Below are positions 14,749 through 16,115 of a stretch of DNA of 16,115 bases, in pieces (position 1 is the first letter of the stretch; every line of letters starts with the position of its first letter). This DNA comes from JAYVYM01 sp046593925 (GTDB taxonomy: Bacteria > Actinomycetota > Actinomycetes > Mycobacteriales > SCTD01). The notes below the pieces were generated by a model. The model was not told the origin of the DNA and did not search any database. It saw only the letters and a program-made list of their open reading frames with translations. The translations under genes and the position numbers were made by a program. The DNA lies in assembly GCA_046593925.1 (NCBI GenBank), contig JBKJQN010000073.1, positions 1 to 16,115 on the forward strand, read 5' to 3'.

Positions 14749-16115
14749 GGCCGCATCGGAGCGGGCAGGCCGGTCTCCTCGAGGGCGCGCTCGAGGATGG
14801 TGGCCAGTGGCGGCCCCATGTCGAAGGTTGGCAGCACGGCCGGCCGGCCGGCCCGCAGTCGCTCGCGCAGCGCGGCGGTCGCCGCGTCGTCGACGACGCC
14901 CTCCTCGTCGCAGACGACGCCGTAGCGGGTGGCGCCGTCCACCGTGACCAGGCCGCGGAGCACCTCGAGGCCGACCAGCGCCGGCTCGCGCACCAGCGGG
15001 TCCCCCCAGCCACCGCCGCCCCAGGTGACGAAGTGCAGCAGGTCGCCAGCGGCGACCGGCACGTCGATGACCTTGCTGCCGAGCACTTCGGTCGTGCCGT
15101 CGGCCCGGTCGACCCACTTTCTGCCGCGGGCCCCCGGTGTCCCGCCGTTGACCCCCCACGGGTAGGTGAGCCACCGGTCGTCGTGGATGGCGATCGTTCC
15201 CGGCTCGAGGAAGCGGTAGGACACCTCGACGCCGTTGCCGCCGCGGTGCACGCCGGCGCCTCCGGTGTCGGCGACCGTCGTCCACGTCTCGATGCGCAGG
15301 GGGTAGTAGGACTCGAGGTACTCGCACGGGACGTTCACGAAGGACGGCCACAGCGAGTGGCCGTCGGGGCCGTCACCGATCGGCCGGCCGGGGATGCCGC
15401 CGAACCCTATCGAGTAGAGCTGGAACCACTCGCCGGCGCGCTCGCCCGCCGAGTAGGTGCCGGAGTACATGAAGTGCGGCGAGGAGGAGAAGCCGGCGGC
15501 GTTGAGCAGGTCCGGGTTCTTCTGGCCGAGCAGGCCGCCGAACAGGTCGAACACGCGCCCGATCCCGTGGTTGCGCGCGTTGAGCGCGGCCGGGTAGCGC
15601 GGCTTCCAGAACGAGTCGTCCGGGATCTTGACGTCGATCAGCGGGTAGAAGCCGTCGTTCCACAGGATCTGCGGATCCGCCACGGTGACCATGTAGATGC
15701 CGAAGAACATCTTCACGAGGTTCTCGTTGATGTAGTAGTTGATCGGCCCCTTCGCCTGCGGCGCGCTGCCCTCGAAGTCCAGGGTGATCTTGTCGCCGGT
15801 GCGGGTCAGGCTCAGCACCAGCTCGTACGGGCCGAAGCCGACGCCGTCGTCACAGATGTAGTCCTTGAAGGTCAGCGTCTCGCCGTCCTCGAAGATCATC
15901 TCGAGCAGCGTCTTCATGGCCCGGTGGTTGCGCTCGAGCAGGGCGTCCAGCGCCGAGGCGTAGGTCTCGACGCCGAAGCGGTCGCACATCTCCTGCACCC
16001 GGCGGCCCGCGGTGCGGCAGGCCGCCACGATGCCGTTCAGGTCGGCGCGGCCTGCCGCACCGCGGGCCGCCGGGTGCAGGAGATGTGCGACCGCTTCGGC
16101 GTCGAGACCTACGCC
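14745..16115 (-). CDS. Hydantoinase B / oxoprolinase family subunit, 5' end outside window
   Basis: The frame ends at TGA 14747-14745 and stays open to the right edge. Genuine family sequence is seen from about 16046 (ADLNGIVAACRTAGRRVQEM) onward, giving about 433 residues, the larger C-terminal part of a protein that is usually 500-600 long. The last 69 bases are an inverted copy of nearby sequence and probably do not belong to the gene. Family motifs include ALLERNHRAMKTLLEMIFED, DFEGSAPQAKGPINYYINEN, PGRPIGDGPDGHSLWPSF, GGAGVHRGGNGVEVSYRF, YPWGVNGGTPGARGRKW and GGGGWGDPL. HyuB works with HyuA in ATP-dependent opening of 5-oxoproline, N-methylhydantoin or related rings; hyuA would be expected upstream, beyond the window. 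The stop overlaps the start of an N-carbamoylsarcosine-amidase-like gene, which favours a hydantoin substrate. Caprolactam- and acetophenone-type relatives are alternatives. Confidence 0.88.
   Translation of the reverse strand, partial: GVGLDAEAVAHLLHPAARGAAGRADLNGIVAACRTAGRRVQEMCDRFGVETYASALDALLERNHRAMKTLLEMIFEDGETLTFKDYICDDGVGFGPYELVLSLTRTGDKITLDFEGSAPQAKGPINYYINENLVKMFFGIYMVTVADPQILWNDGFYPLIDVKIPDDSFWKPRYPAALNARNHGIGRVFDLFGGLLGQKNPDLLNAAGFSSSPHFMYSGTYSAGERAGEWFQLYSIGFGGIPGRPIGDGPDGHSLWPSFVNVPCEYLESYYPLRIETWTTVADTGGAGVHRGGNGVEVSYRFLEPGTIAIHDDRWLTYPWGVNGGTPGARGRKWVDRADGTTEVLGSKVIDVPVAAGDLLHFVTWGGGGWGDPLVREPALVGLEVLRGLVTVDGATRYGVVCDEEGVVDDAATAALRERLRAGRPAVLPTFDMGPPLATILERALEETGLPAPMRP
15957..16115. 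repeat. Perfect 69-bp inverted repeat ending at the window edge (probable fold-back artefact)
   Basis: Bases 16047-16115 are the exact reverse complement of 15957-16025, with a 21-base centre (16026-16046). The left arm is ordinary hydantoinase B coding sequence that matches the family when read on the minus strand; a natural protein-coding gene would not be expected to mirror itself perfectly. The repeat is cut by the window edge and could be longer. An amplification or assembly fold-back at a contig end explains it best. Confidence 0.9.

Noticed and set aside
1..16115. tRNA, rRNA, riboswitch or CRISPR features
   Set aside because: Reading both strands I found no cloverleaf with a GTTCRA T-loop, no rRNA signature and no regularly spaced repeats. 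I could not run a covariance-model search, so a small RNA could have been missed.

Overview
The window is GC-rich throughout, with third positions dominated by G/C, frequent GTG starts and gene families typical of Actinomycetota. A high-GC soil-type actinobacterium is the best guess; I cannot name a genus from sequence alone.

Left part (1-7490): a small set of exported proteins embedded in mobile-element debris. A gene on the minus strand, cut by the left edge (479 to 1), encodes the N-terminus of a secreted beta-propeller-like protein. A decayed IS1380-type transposase follows (836-1716). Next is a Tat-exported haem peroxidase of the animal-peroxidase superfamily (1932-3542) with its haem-site residues intact. 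A stretch of transposase fragments runs to about 4460. Then comes a complete 933-residue secreted protein (4635-7436) built as propeller half, two IPT/TIG domains, propeller half, ended by a strong hairpin terminator. The truncated protein at the left edge is a paralogue of this one. A 39-bp sequence with two AAGGTC hexamers 11 bp apart lies upstream of both the left-edge gene and the peroxidase gene, in the same orientation relative to each; the two copies also bracket the dead transposase.

Middle (7490-8972): a graveyard of mobile DNA. A frameshifted ISAs1-type transposase is joined near 8590 to the C-terminus of a transposon-type AAA ATPase. This debris abuts the 3' end of the catabolic operon and appears to have removed the gene after leuC.

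Right part (8969-16115): one tightly packed minus-strand operon. In transcription order it holds a hydantoinase B/oxoprolinase subunit (5' end outside the window), an N-carbamoylsarcosine-amidase-like cysteine hydrolase, a ribose-type ABC permease, a lipoprotein substrate-binding protein, a double ABC ATPase and a LeuC-type dehydratase large subunit. Three complete gene junctions, and the start of the lost gene after leuC, use the same 4-base GTGA stop/start overlap. The first two enzymes fit the classical order ATP-dependent N-methylhydantoinase then N-carbamoylsarcosine amidase. I infer a pathway that imports a hydantoin- or carbamoyl-type compound and opens it, with a LeuC-like hydro-lyase attached.

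The last 69 bases of the window are an exact inverted copy of bases 15957-16025. This looks like a fold-back artefact at a contig end rather than biology.
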